9,159 nucleotides of DNA from Thermoleophilia bacterium (GTDB lineage Bacteria; Actinomycetota; Thermoleophilia; Miltoncostaeales; Miltoncostaeaceae). The stretch covers positions 1 to 9,159 of the forward strand of contig JAEMRL010000053.1 of the NCBI GenBank assembly GCA_016463385.1, in the 5' to 3' direction. The position numbers were made by a program, and so were the translations under genes. The notes under the pieces were generated by a model that saw only the letters and a program-made list of their open reading frames with translations, was not told where the DNA came from and searched no databases. Positions 1 through 9,088 of the stretch are shown piece by piece (position 1 is the stretch's first letter; each line of letters opens with the position of its first letter).

Positions 1-1
1 G

Positions 2-28
2 CCGAGCGCCGGGGATGACCTGTCGTGA
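2..28 (+). CDS. C-terminal end of an upstream gene (partial)
   Basis: Only the last codons are inside the window. One open frame ends ...SAGDDLS with a TGA at 26-28, which shares bases with the GTG at 25 (a GTGA overlap). A second frame ends ...AERRG with a TGA at 16-18. Either could be the true end of the upstream gene, and the choice cannot be made from eight codons. In both cases the preceding gene runs right up to the next start, so the cluster probably continues to the left of the window. No function can be assigned. Confidence 0.35.
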   Translation, partial: PSAGDDLS

Positions 29-249
29 GCGGCGTCTCCGACCGCGTCGGGCCGCCGCCGGCGCCGGCGGCCGCGGCCGCCCTGGCCGCCGCGGCGATCG
101 CCCGTCGCGGCGCCGACGACGCGCGAGCGTCCGACGCCGCGCCCGAGCAGGAGCCCGGCCGCCGGCCGGAGACCGGGCACGCCCGGTACGCAAGCGGAGC
201 ACCCGACCCGAGCGGACGCACAGGGAGCCTGATCGATGTCTTCGCGTGA
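25..249 (+). CDS. Small hypothetical protein, first full gene of an unknown operon
   Basis: This is a 74-residue protein that I do not recognise. It begins at a GTG overlapping an upstream stop (GTGA), with a GGGGA ribosome-binding site at 11-15, 9 nt before the start. Residues 12-27 form a short Ala-rich hydrophobic segment. Residues 28-62 are polar, rich in Arg, Pro and Asp, and probably disordered. The tail SLIDVFA is compact and more hydrophobic, and looks like a short binding motif. Its last 14 bases overlap the next gene, so the two are probably translationally coupled. Low complexity makes the coding call less certain; the overlaps on both sides are the main support. It could alternatively be a spurious frame in high-GC DNA. 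Confidence 0.5.
   Translation: MSGVSDRVGPPPAPAAAAALAAAAIARRGADDARASDAAPEQEPGRRPETGHARYASGAPDPSGRTGSLIDVFA
222..227 (+). promoter_or_regulatory. Ribosome-binding site for the 184-aa gene
   Basis: AGGGAG lies 8 nt before the ATG at 236 and inside the 3' end of the preceding gene. This is a strong, well-placed Shine-Dalgarno site. It fixes the ATG at 236 as the start and supports coupled translation across the 14-bp overlap. Confidence 0.6.
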
Positions 250-790
250 CGAGGGACACCGCCCCGGATACCTGGTCGTCCAGGCCGACGAGGGCGGCAC
301 CTACGTCGGGGGCCTGATGGTCACCGACACGAGCGGCCTGCCGGTCGACTTCCGCTTCACCGACCCGGTCACGCCCACGCGGCTCCAGCGCGCCCTCTAC
401 GGCGGCGTCCTCGACCGCTACCTGCGCACCGAGGTGGTGCTGCGCACGCTCATGGAGGCGCTCGAGCAGCCGCCGAGCCTCCTGGTGGTCGACGATCCCG
501 CGCTCCTCGACGAGCCCGTCGACCGCTGCCCCATGGCCTTCGTCGGTCCGTCGGGCTCGGCGGCGATCGGGGCCCCGGGGGCCCGCACCGGCCAGGGCTC
601 CAACACCTTCCTGCTCCAGACGAGCGACACGGGGCACCCTCTGCGGGTGACGCTGCCCGCCGACTCGCAGGACGAGGAGCACGTGGCGGCGACCCTCGTG
701 GCCGTCTCCGAGCGGATGGACGTGCTCGAGCCGCTCGAGCGCGTGCGCCAGGCCCTCGGCGTGATCGTCGCCCAGGGGGCGGCCACCTGA
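236..790 (+). CDS. Conserved-looking hypothetical protein, 184 aa
   Basis: This is a soluble protein with no signal peptide or membrane segment; I cannot name a function. The N-terminal part (residues 10-75) has the texture of a conserved globular domain: GYLVVQADEG, then GGLMVTDTSGLPVDFRFTDP (25-44), then PTRLQRALYGGVLDRYLR (47-64). It continues through a helix to SLLVVDDPALL (81-91). Residues 103-122 are a Gly/Ala-rich linker. Residues 135-180 form a second segment (PLRVTLPADS, then a helix containing VLEPLERVRQAL). The start ATG has an AGGGAG site 8 nt upstream. The gene overlaps the preceding one by 14 bp, and its stop TGA lies within a CTGA that may be the start of the next gene. Such packing suggests the three products work together or need fixed ratios. 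From memory, similar small proteins with a GLPLEFRYTEP-like motif occur in scattered bacteria without a known role; this needs a search. Confidence 0.85.
   Translation: MSSRDEGHRPGYLVVQADEGGTYVGGLMVTDTSGLPVDFRFTDPVTPTRLQRALYGGVLDRYLRTEVVLRTLMEALEQPPSLLVVDDPALLDEPVDRCPMAFVGPSGSAAIGAPGARTGQGSNTFLLQTSDTGHPLRVTLPADSQDEEHVAATLVAVSERMDVLEPLERVRQALGVIVAQGAAT
774..779 (+). promoter_or_regulatory. Possible ribosome-binding site for a CTG start at 787
   Basis: AGGGGG lies 7 nt before a CTG codon at 787, which is in frame with the following gene and overlaps the stop of the preceding one (CTGA). The spacing is good for a Shine-Dalgarno site. If used, it would add 17 residues to the next protein. The site is also simply part of a G-rich stretch, so the call is tentative. 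Confidence 0.35.
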
Positions 791-837
791 CCGGAGGCCG
801 CGGCGGGCGCGCTCCCGCCGAGGAGATCCGCCGCCTC

Positions 838-1494
838 GTGGCGCGCCTCGGTGCGTCGCGCACCGCCCGCACGGTCGATTCGTCGGTGACCGCCTCCGCC
901 CGGGGCGTCGCGCCCCCGGCCGTCACCGTGGGCGCTCCCGACCTGCGTCCCTCCACGGCGGTGCACGTCGCCGCGGCGCCGTCGGCCGGCGTCGGCTCGT
1001 GCGGTCCCGAGGACCTCGCCACCACCGCCCACCTCGAGAGGATCGCCGCGCCGGCGCCCGCCGTCCGCGTGGTCGCGGGCATCGCGGGCACCGTGCCACG
1101 GGCGGCCGCGCTGCCGTCGGCCGGCCACGGCCGGGTGGAGCCCGTGGGCCGGCCCCGCGCCCACGCCGCCGCCGCCGGCGGGGAGTCGCTGCGCCTGCGC
1201 ACCGTGCGGCGGAGCCGGGTGCCCTGGCCGGAGCTGCCCCGCGAGCGGCTGGCGGCGGCCTGGGGGCGGATCCAGACCGAGCACGCCGCCGCCGGGGAGC
1301 TTCTGCTGGTGGGCGTCTTCGGACCGGTCCCGCTCGATGCGATCTCGTCGGTCGCGCTCGACTCCGACGGCCGGCTGGCGATGACCTTCGCCCGGGGCGG
1401 GGTGCGCGGCAGGTGGGGCGACGTGGCCCTCGCGCGGCAGGCCGCGTCGGGTCGCCTGGTGCGCAGCGACGTCGCACACCCCGCGATCGGGTGA
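838..1494 (+). CDS. Hypothetical protein, third gene of the unknown operon
   Basis: From the GTG at 838 this is 218 residues. The frame stays open upstream to a CTG at 787, which would give 235 residues and add a plausible amphipathic helix (PAEEIRRLVARLG, partly upstream of the GTG). I do not recognise the family. Residues 15-115 are rich in Ala, Pro, Gly and Val and look disordered or linker-like. The C-terminal part (117-205) looks globular: SLRLRTVRRSRVPWPELP, a helix around 136-150, then GELLLVGVFGPVPLDAISSVAL (153-174) and DGRLAMTFARGG. There is no signal peptide or transmembrane helix. The close junction with the 184-aa gene suggests a common transcript and a shared function. A GAGGAG at 820-825 is 12 nt before the GTG, rather far for a standard site. 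Confidence 0.75.
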   Translation: MARLGASRTARTVDSSVTASARGVAPPAVTVGAPDLRPSTAVHVAAAPSAGVGSCGPEDLATTAHLERIAAPAPAVRVVAGIAGTVPRAAALPSAGHGRVEPVGRPRAHAAAAGGESLRLRTVRRSRVPWPELPRERLAAAWGRIQTEHAAAGELLLVGVFGPVPLDAISSVALDSDGRLAMTFARGGVRGRWGDVALARQAASGRLVRSDVAHPAIG

Positions 1495-1512
1495 TTCAGC
1501 CGCCCCCTGCTC

Positions 1513-1518
1513 TAATAT
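1513..1518 (+). promoter_or_regulatory. Candidate -10 box for the L,D-transpeptidase gene
   Basis: TAATAT fits the TANNNT form of a -10 element and stands out as an AT-rich island in very GC-rich DNA. It lies 38 nt before the ATG at 1556. A weak -35-like GTGATT at 1491-1496 is 16 nt upstream. It implies a short leader of about 30 nt and separate transcription from the operon that ends at 1494. Confidence 0.5.
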
Positions 1519-1555
1519 CGCGCGTCTGGGACGAGCGACCGCGACGGGGGAACGG

Positions 1556-2554
1556 ATGATGAGCTGGCGATCGACGATGACGGCGGCGGTCGCCGTGGCC
1601 GTGGCGGGCGTGCTGCCCGCCGCCGCACTCGCGCAAGACCCTGTCCCCGCGCCCCTGGCGCCCGGCGTCATCGCCCCCGGGGTGTCGATCGCCGGCGTGC
1701 CCGTCGGGGGCCTCACCGAGGCCGCCGCCGCCGAGGCCGTCATCGCCCAGTACGTGGCCCCGCGCCGCGGGCCGGTGGCCATCTCCTTCCGCGGGCGCGG
1801 CCTCAAGCCGATCGACCCGGTGAAGGTCGGCTACGTCGCGAACGTCTCCTACGCGGTCCAGGTCGCGATGATCTACGGGCGGACCAGGGCCCTCCCGCCC
1901 GAGGGCGTCACCGTTCCGCTGAAGGAGAAGGTGAACCGGGCGAAGCTGCTCGCGACCCTGAAGCTGCGCGCGGCCTCCAACTCGATCGCCTCGCGCAACG
2001 CGAGCCTGCGCCTCAAGGGTGCGACGCCGGTCGTGACCAAGGCGCGCATCGGGCTCACGGTCAACCTCGCCACCTCGGCGAAGGCCGTCGAGCGGGCGAT
2101 CCTCTTCCGCGACCGGCCGAAGGTCGCCCTCACCCAGAAGCGCGTCATCCCGGCCGTCCGCTCCGTCGGCCCGGTCGTGATCGTCGACCGCGGCAACTTC
2201 CGGCTCACCTGGTACAAGGCCGGCAAGAAGATCACCTTCCCGATCGCCGTCGGCTCGTACGACCACCCGACCCCGACCGGCGACTTCAGCGTGATCCAGA
2301 AGCAGAAGAACCCGACCTGGTTCCCGCCCGACTCTCCGTGGGCCGCCGGCCTCGGCCCGGTCCCGCCCGGAGTCAACAACCCGCTCGGCACTCGCTGGAT
2401 CGGCACGTCGGCCCCCGCCATCGGGATGCACGGCACCCCGTCGTCGGGCTCCATCGGAAGCCGCGCCTCCCACGGCTGCATCCGCATGTACATCGGCGAC
2501 GCTGAGCGCCTCTACGAGCTCGTGGACATCGGCACCCCGGTCTACATCCGCTAG
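1556..2554 (+). CDS. Exported L,D-transpeptidase (YkuD domain)
   Basis: This enzyme crosslinks peptidoglycan through meso-diaminopimelate (3-3 links), or attaches partners to it, outside the membrane. Residues 1-26 are a signal peptide with a hydrophobic core and a likely cleavage after ALA26. Residues about 38-110 (APGVSIAGVPVGGLTEAAAA...) resemble the putative peptidoglycan-binding domain seen in VanW-like proteins and actinobacterial L,D-transpeptidases, and residues 118-200 look like a second such segment. The YkuD catalytic domain spans about 206-331. It has HGT at 292-294 and the signature SHGCIR at 305-310, with catalytic Cys308, His306 and Arg310, all intact. Two ATGs stand in tandem (1556 and 1559); GGGGGA at 1546-1551 is spaced 4 nt from the first and 7 nt from the second, so translation may begin at the second. 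The gene stands alone, with its own -10-like box upstream and a strong hairpin 14 nt after the stop. Confidence 0.95.
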   Translation: MMSWRSTMTAAVAVAVAGVLPAAALAQDPVPAPLAPGVIAPGVSIAGVPVGGLTEAAAAEAVIAQYVAPRRGPVAISFRGRGLKPIDPVKVGYVANVSYAVQVAMIYGRTRALPPEGVTVPLKEKVNRAKLLATLKLRAASNSIASRNASLRLKGATPVVTKARIGLTVNLATSAKAVERAILFRDRPKVALTQKRVIPAVRSVGPVVIVDRGNFRLTWYKAGKKITFPIAVGSYDHPTPTGDFSVIQKQKNPTWFPPDSPWAAGLGPVPPGVNNPLGTRWIGTSAPAIGMHGTPSSGSIGSRASHGCIRMYIGDAERLYELVDIGTPVYIR

Positions 2555-2568
2555 ACGGCCGGGCGGAC

Positions 2569-2600
2569 GGGACGGGGCCGCGCCGACGCGGCTCCGTCCC
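2569..2600 (+). terminator. 14-bp stem hairpin after the L,D-transpeptidase gene
   Basis: Bases 2569-2582 pair with 2587-2600 (13 Watson-Crick pairs and one G-U) around a four-base loop, CCGA. The stem starts 14 nt after the stop codon. No T tract follows, as is common for hairpin terminators in high-GC actinobacteria, so it may act as an intrinsic-like terminator or as an RNA 3'-end stabiliser. The structure is seen directly; the role is inferred. Confidence 0.65.
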
Positions 2601-2662
2601 CCGCCCTGAGCAGGTCGGGTTCCGTCCGCCGCACGGCGGCCGGTCGCCCTCGCGGGTTCCCG

Positions 2663-2701
2663 GGGTCCAAATGGCCCGAGCCCGAGGTCCACTTGGCCGC
2701 C
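2663..2701. repeat. Palindromic intergenic repeat, copy 1 (degenerate)
   Basis: This copy shares GGGTCCAAATGG, then CCCGAGGTCCA, then TTGGCCG with copy 2 in the same order and orientation. The six central bases differ from the seven in copy 2, so its two arms (CCAAATGG and CCACTTGG) pair imperfectly. About 30 of 39 positions match copy 2. It lies 109 bp after the L,D-transpeptidase stop. Confidence 0.7.
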
Positions 2702-2780
2702 CTGACGCCGCCGCCCCGAGGGTCCGGGCGAGTTGCTGCGCCGACTCTCCGCGACGGCTCGGCGGCCCGCGTCGGCCCGA

Positions 2781-2820
2781 GGGTCCAAATGGACCTCGGC
2801 CCGAGGTCCATTTGGCCGTC
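2781..2820. repeat. Palindromic intergenic repeat, copy 2 (perfect 15-bp inverted repeat)
   Basis: CCAAATGGACCTCGG (2785-2799) is followed by a single C at 2800 and then by its exact reverse complement (2801-2815), making a 31-bp perfect palindrome. The flanks GGGT and CCG match copy 1, which begins 118 bp upstream. The symmetry could mark a dimeric DNA-binding protein site, or a hairpin in RNA, though the one-base centre would force some pairs to open. It is not followed by a T tract. Confidence 0.8.
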
Positions 2821-3006
2821 CACCGGCGGAGCGGATGCTCCGGAGGGCCCGGACAGCAGTCGGGATGTGGGATCCGGAGCCGTGGAAGCCCGTCCCCGGA
2901 GGTCCGTTCAGGCGGTCGACTGCCGCTCGGTTCGCACCGATCGTGTGGCGGCGGACGAAAGTGAGGCGTTCGTGCTGCGGGCGGTGCGGCCCTCGGGGTG
3001 GCCGGT

Positions 3007-3012
3007 TAGCCT
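3007..3012 (+). promoter_or_regulatory. Candidate -10 box for a leaderless transcript
   Basis: TAGCCT fits TANNNT and ends 7 nt before the GTG at 3020. That is the spacing expected when transcription starts at the first base of the start codon. No convincing -35 is visible. It supports the GTG at 3020 as the true start of the membrane protein, which also lacks a Shine-Dalgarno site. Confidence 0.5.
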
Positions 3013-3019
3013 GCGCGCC

Positions 3020-3439
3020 GTGGAGCCCCGTTCCCGCTTCGAGCCGTTCCGGTCGCGTCGCGATGTGGTCGTCGGTGCCGTCATCGCCGTGATCACCGCG
3101 GTTCTCTACCTCGCCTGGCTCGGGTGGGATCAGGACTACGACATCGATCCCGTCACCGGCGCGCTCAGCGGTCCGTACGAGACCTGGCAGGTGGTGGGCG
3201 TGGTGGCCTGCCTGGGCGTGGTCGCCCTCGTCGCCGGCCTGCTCGGCCTGCGCCGCTTCTCCCGTGTCGCGATGCCGGCCGCCTTCGCGCTCTGCTTCGC
3301 CATCGACGGGATCACCGACGTGAACTCGGACGGCCTCTGGGGCGTCGGGGCGGCCATGAGCTTCGGCGCGGCGTGGGCCGGCGCCAACCTCGTCGGCATC
3401 GCCGGGGAGAAGCTGCGCCGCCCGGCCGCCGGGGCCTGA
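3020..3439 (+). CDS. Small integral membrane protein, four predicted helices
   Basis: This 139-residue protein has a basic N-terminus (RFEPFRSRRD) and hydrophobic segments at about 16-35, 55-77, 83-99 and 106-127. Between the first two lies an acidic loop, DYDIDPVTGALSGPYETWQV (39-58). Another polar motif, DGITDVNSDGLWGVG, follows the third helix. From memory, similar unnamed membrane proteins with a YDIDP...GPYE-W-V loop occur in actinobacteria; the function is unknown. The start at GTG 3020 is chosen because the frame upstream, although open to 2693, codes for low-complexity sequence, and a -10-like TAGCCT sits 7 nt before this GTG. The gene converges on hflX with 16 bp between the two stop codons. 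Confidence 0.8.
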   Translation: MEPRSRFEPFRSRRDVVVGAVIAVITAVLYLAWLGWDQDYDIDPVTGALSGPYETWQVVGVVACLGVVALVAGLLGLRRFSRVAMPAAFALCFAIDGITDVNSDGLWGVGAAMSFGAAWAGANLVGIAGEKLRRPAAGA

Positions 3440-3441
3440 GG

Positions 3442-3454
3442 CCGGGCCGCCCGG
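3442..3454. terminator. Possible bidirectional hairpin between convergent genes
   Basis: CCGGG (3442-3446) pairs with CCCGG (3450-3454) around a three-base loop, between the stop codons of the membrane-protein gene (3439) and hflX (3456). It is short and has no T tract in either direction. The position suits a shared terminator, but five G-C pairs can easily occur by chance in DNA this rich in GC. Confidence 0.3.
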
Positions 3455-3455
3455 T

Positions 3456-4775
3456 CTAGCCGGCGCGCGCCCCGTTCAGGGTCGCGCGGATCCGGGCGGC
3501 GGCCGCGGCGGGCATGAGGGCGTGGACCCTCACCCCCTCCTCGGTGGCCTCCTGGGTGACCTCGCTGCCGTCGGCGTAGACCGCCGCGATCAGTCCGGAG
3601 TCGGCGTAGGGGATCGTCACGTCGAGCGACGTCAGCCGCGCGCGCGCCGCGTCGGCGAGCCGCGCCGACAGATCCTCGAGCCCCTCGCGCGTCACGGCCG
3701 ACACCTGCACGGCGTCGGGGTGGCGGAAGCGCAGGGCGGTGCGCTCGTCGGCCGCGACCAGGTCCACCTTGTTGAGCACCCGCAGCCGCGGGACGTCGGC
3801 CGCGCCGATCTCCTCGAGCACCTCGGCCACCGCCGCCGCGCGGGCGTCGCGGCGCGACTCCGGCTCGGAGGCGTCGGCCACGTGGAGGATCAGGTCGGCG
3901 TCGCGCGCCTCCTCCAGGGTCGCCGAGAACGCCTTCACCAGCTGGTGGGGGAGGTGGCGGATGAAGCCGACCGTGTCCGACAGCAGCACGTCGTGCCCGT
4001 CGCAGGTGAGCTTGCGGGTGGTCGGGTCGAGCGTCTCGAAGAGGGCGTCGTCAACGCTGACGTCGGCGCCGCTCAGCGCGTTCATCAGGCTCGACTTGCC
4101 CGCGTTGGTGTAGCCGGCCAGCGCGATGCGGGGGATGGGGGAGCCGATGCGGCGCTCGCGCTGGGTCTCGCGCGAGCGGGCCACGTCGCGCAGCCGCCGC
4201 CGCAGGGTGGCCATGCGGTTGCGCACGAGGCGCCGGTCGGACTCGAGCTGGCTCTCACCGGGGCCGCGCGTGCCGACGCCGCCGCCGAGGCGCTCGAGGT
4301 GCTGCCAGAGGCCCTCCTGGCGCGCGTAGGAGTACTCGAGCTGCGCCAGCTCCACCTGCAGCTTGCCCTCGGCCGAGCGCGCGTGCTGGGCGAAGATGTC
4401 GAGGATCACCGCGGTGCGGTCGACCACCCGGGTCTTCAACCGGTCCTCCAGCGCCCGCTGCTGGCCCGGGCTGAGCGAGCCCTCGGCGGCCACCAGATCG
4501 GGCTTCAGGCGCTCGACCAGCCCCTTGAGCTCCTCGAGCTTGCCGGTGCCGAGGTACGTGCGGGGCATCGGGCGCTCGCGGTGCTGCACCAGGGTCTCGA
4601 TCACCTCGGCGCCGGCCGTGCGCAGCAGCTCGCCGAGCTCGCGCAGCCGGTCGTCCTGCTCGTCGCCCTCACGGGCGAGCGAGGCGATCACCAGGGCGCG
4701 CTCGGGTCCGTTGCGGGTCAGCTCCTCCTCGGGGCGGACGGCCGAGCCACGATATGTGCGCTGGATCTCTCCCAT
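3456..4775 (-). CDS. hflX: GTPase HflX
   Basis: HflX is a translational GTPase that binds the 50S subunit, and in known bacteria it splits or rescues stalled ribosomes under stress such as heat. The 439-residue product has the HflX N-terminal domain (about 25-210), with YLGTGK (74-79) and the family signature GGGVGTRGPGE (164-174). A helical linker rich in Arg follows, then the GTPase domain: G1 GYTNAGKS (221-228), G2 around TT at 252-253, G3 DTVGFI (267-272), G4 NKVD (335-338) and G5 VSA (358-360). All motifs are intact. The C-terminal tail (about 380-439) matches the family in size. The start is ATG at 4775, because the upstream open extension looks non-coding and runs into the divergent trehalose gene. 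There is no clear Shine-Dalgarno site; a weak CATCAT box 6 nt upstream could mean a leaderless mRNA. It is divergent from the trehalose gene and convergent with the membrane-protein gene. Confidence 0.96.
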   Translation of the reverse strand: MGEIQRTYRGSAVRPEEELTRNGPERALVIASLAREGDEQDDRLRELGELLRTAGAEVIETLVQHRERPMPRTYLGTGKLEELKGLVERLKPDLVAAEGSLSPGQQRALEDRLKTRVVDRTAVILDIFAQHARSAEGKLQVELAQLEYSYARQEGLWQHLERLGGGVGTRGPGESQLESDRRLVRNRMATLRRRLRDVARSRETQRERRIGSPIPRIALAGYTNAGKSSLMNALSGADVSVDDALFETLDPTTRKLTCDGHDVLLSDTVGFIRHLPHQLVKAFSATLEEARDADLILHVADASEPESRRDARAAAVAEVLEEIGAADVPRLRVLNKVDLVAADERTALRFRHPDAVQVSAVTREGLEDLSARLADAARARLTSLDVTIPYADSGLIAAVYADGSEVTQEATEEGVRVHALMPAAAAARIRATLNGARAG

Positions 4776-4848
4776 GACTGGATGATGCCCACTTGTGACG
4801 ATTCGCGCGCGGTTCGGAGGCGACGGCCCTTGGGTAGCATCCTGCGAG
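4776..4848. promoter_or_regulatory. Divergent promoter region between hflX and the trehalose gene
   Basis: These 73 bp separate the two start codons and must hold both promoters unless one extends into a neighbouring gene. For the plus strand, TAGCAT at 4835-4840 ends 8 nt before the ATG at 4849 and is a good -10 candidate. On the minus strand CATCAT (complement of 4782-4787) lies 6 nt before the hflX ATG and is weaker. No clear -35 or operator is visible on either strand. Confidence 0.5.
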
Positions 4849-8202
<3,354 letters not shown>

Positions 8203-8806
8203 GCGGGTCCGGCGGGCCGGCCGCGCGGGCGGCCATCGCCAGGCCGGCGTCCCATCCCGGGGCGCGGCCCCCCGCGGGCGGGTGGAGGTGCTCGACGGGC
8301 AGCCCGCTGCGCGCGATCACCCACGAGGTCAGCGAGTTGGAGTTCCACATCTCGCCGGTCCCGAGCTCGTCGCGGCCCCAGACCGGCGTCGGCACGCGGG
8401 CCACCAGGTCGAACAGGTGTCGCGCGATCAGTTCGTCGCCGGTCAGCCGCCGGGGGCTGTCCACGGCCTCGGCGACGTCCGGGATGACGCCGTCCCGCTC
8501 GCGCCGCACCTCGTAGCGGAAGATCCGCCAGCGCCGCAGCAGGCGGCTGCCGACCGGGCCGCCGGCGACCGCGCCCCGAGCCGCTCCGTCACCGCGCTGC
8601 TCCGGGCCCATCTCCACCGCGTAGTCGCCTTCGGGGAGCCGTACGACCAGCGCCGAGTGATAGAGGTCGCGGCGGGTCCGCCGCTCCCAGCCGGCGACCG
8701 CCGCCTCGAAGACCCGCCCGTTGAGGCGCACGAAGTGGCCTCCCGCGCCGAGCGGGAGCCAGTAGAGATCGACCGCCGAGCCGGGCGTCGCCCCACCCCC
8801 TCGCGG

Positions 8807-9076
8807 TCAGGCCAGGGTGCCCGCCGGGAGCACGAAGCGCGACGGGGGCGCGGGCGCCGCGCCGGCGCCGTAGGACATGCGCGAGCCGTGCAGGCCGCCG
8901 GTCGGCGCCATCGCGACGGCCTCCTCGGCGACGCCGTCGTGGGCGTCGATCCAGTCGAGGATCGCCCGGAAGTCACCCCCGGCGGCGAGGATGGCGGCGC
9001 GCTCGATCACGTCCCCGCCGGAGGGGTGAGGCCGCGACAGCCTCCGGACCACGGTGCGGATCTCGGTGTCGTCCAT
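8807..9076 (-). CDS. Small hypothetical protein, 89 aa, paired with the downstream gene
   Basis: This is a soluble protein with no signal peptide or membrane helix; its function is unknown. Residues 1-44 are a compact helical region: DDTEIRTVVRRLSRPHPSGG, then DVIERAAILAAG and DFRAILDWIDAH. Residues 45-78 are Gly/Ala/Pro-rich and probably flexible. The tail RFVLPAGTL (80-88) is hydrophobic and looks like a conserved docking or recognition motif. Start ATG 9076 is chosen because a -10-like TACGGT (complement of 9083-9088) ends 6 nt before it and the open frame upstream is low-complexity. The gene lies immediately upstream of the DLYW-type protein and shares its reading frame across a single TGA, so the two are very probably co-transcribed and may interact. 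Confidence 0.75.
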   Translation of the reverse strand: MDDTEIRTVVRRLSRPHPSGGDVIERAAILAAGGDFRAILDWIDAHDGVAEEAVAMAPTGGLHGSRMSYGAGAAPAPPSRFVLPAGTLA

Positions 9077-9082
9077 GGGGGG

Positions 9083-9088
9083 ACCGTA
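9083..9088 (-). promoter_or_regulatory. Candidate -10 box for a leaderless transcript of the 89-aa gene
   Basis: On the minus strand TACGGT (TANNNT form) is followed by six C's and then the ATG at 9076. The 6-nt spacing fits transcription starting at or near the start codon. A GGGGGAG further upstream on the same strand is 12 nt from the ATG, too far for a good ribosome-binding site. Confidence 0.45.

Larger units (their letters stand above)
2555..3019. other. 465-bp gene-free region with hairpin and palindromic repeats
   Basis: No convincing gene lies between the L,D-transpeptidase stop and the membrane-protein start. The stretch holds the 14-bp terminator-like hairpin (2569-2600), two copies of a palindromic repeat (2663-2701 and 2781-2820), and a small 6-bp hairpin (2827-2842). 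Open frames crossing it are low-complexity Arg/Pro/Gly sequences. One is an in-frame upstream extension of the membrane-protein gene, rejected because its composition does not look like protein and because a promoter-like box lies inside it. Confidence 0.6.

Noticed and set aside
418..1806. Minus-strand open frame of 462 codons opposite the unknown operon
   Set aside because: It is antisense to genes with better composition and ribosome-binding sites, and reads as low-complexity sequence.
1496..2788. Minus-strand open frame of 430 codons opposite the L,D-transpeptidase gene
   Set aside because: It is antisense to a gene with a complete catalytic motif and signal peptide, and its translation is a shadow pattern.
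2827..2842. Small hairpin CGGAGC-GGAT-GCTCCG
   Set aside because: A 6-bp GC-rich stem is expected by chance in DNA of this composition, and nothing around it gives it a role.
2693..3019. N-terminal extension of the membrane protein to an ATG at 2693
   Set aside because: The added 109 residues are Arg/Pro/Gly-rich without structure, cover the palindromic repeat, and precede a -10-like box that points to the GTG at 3020.
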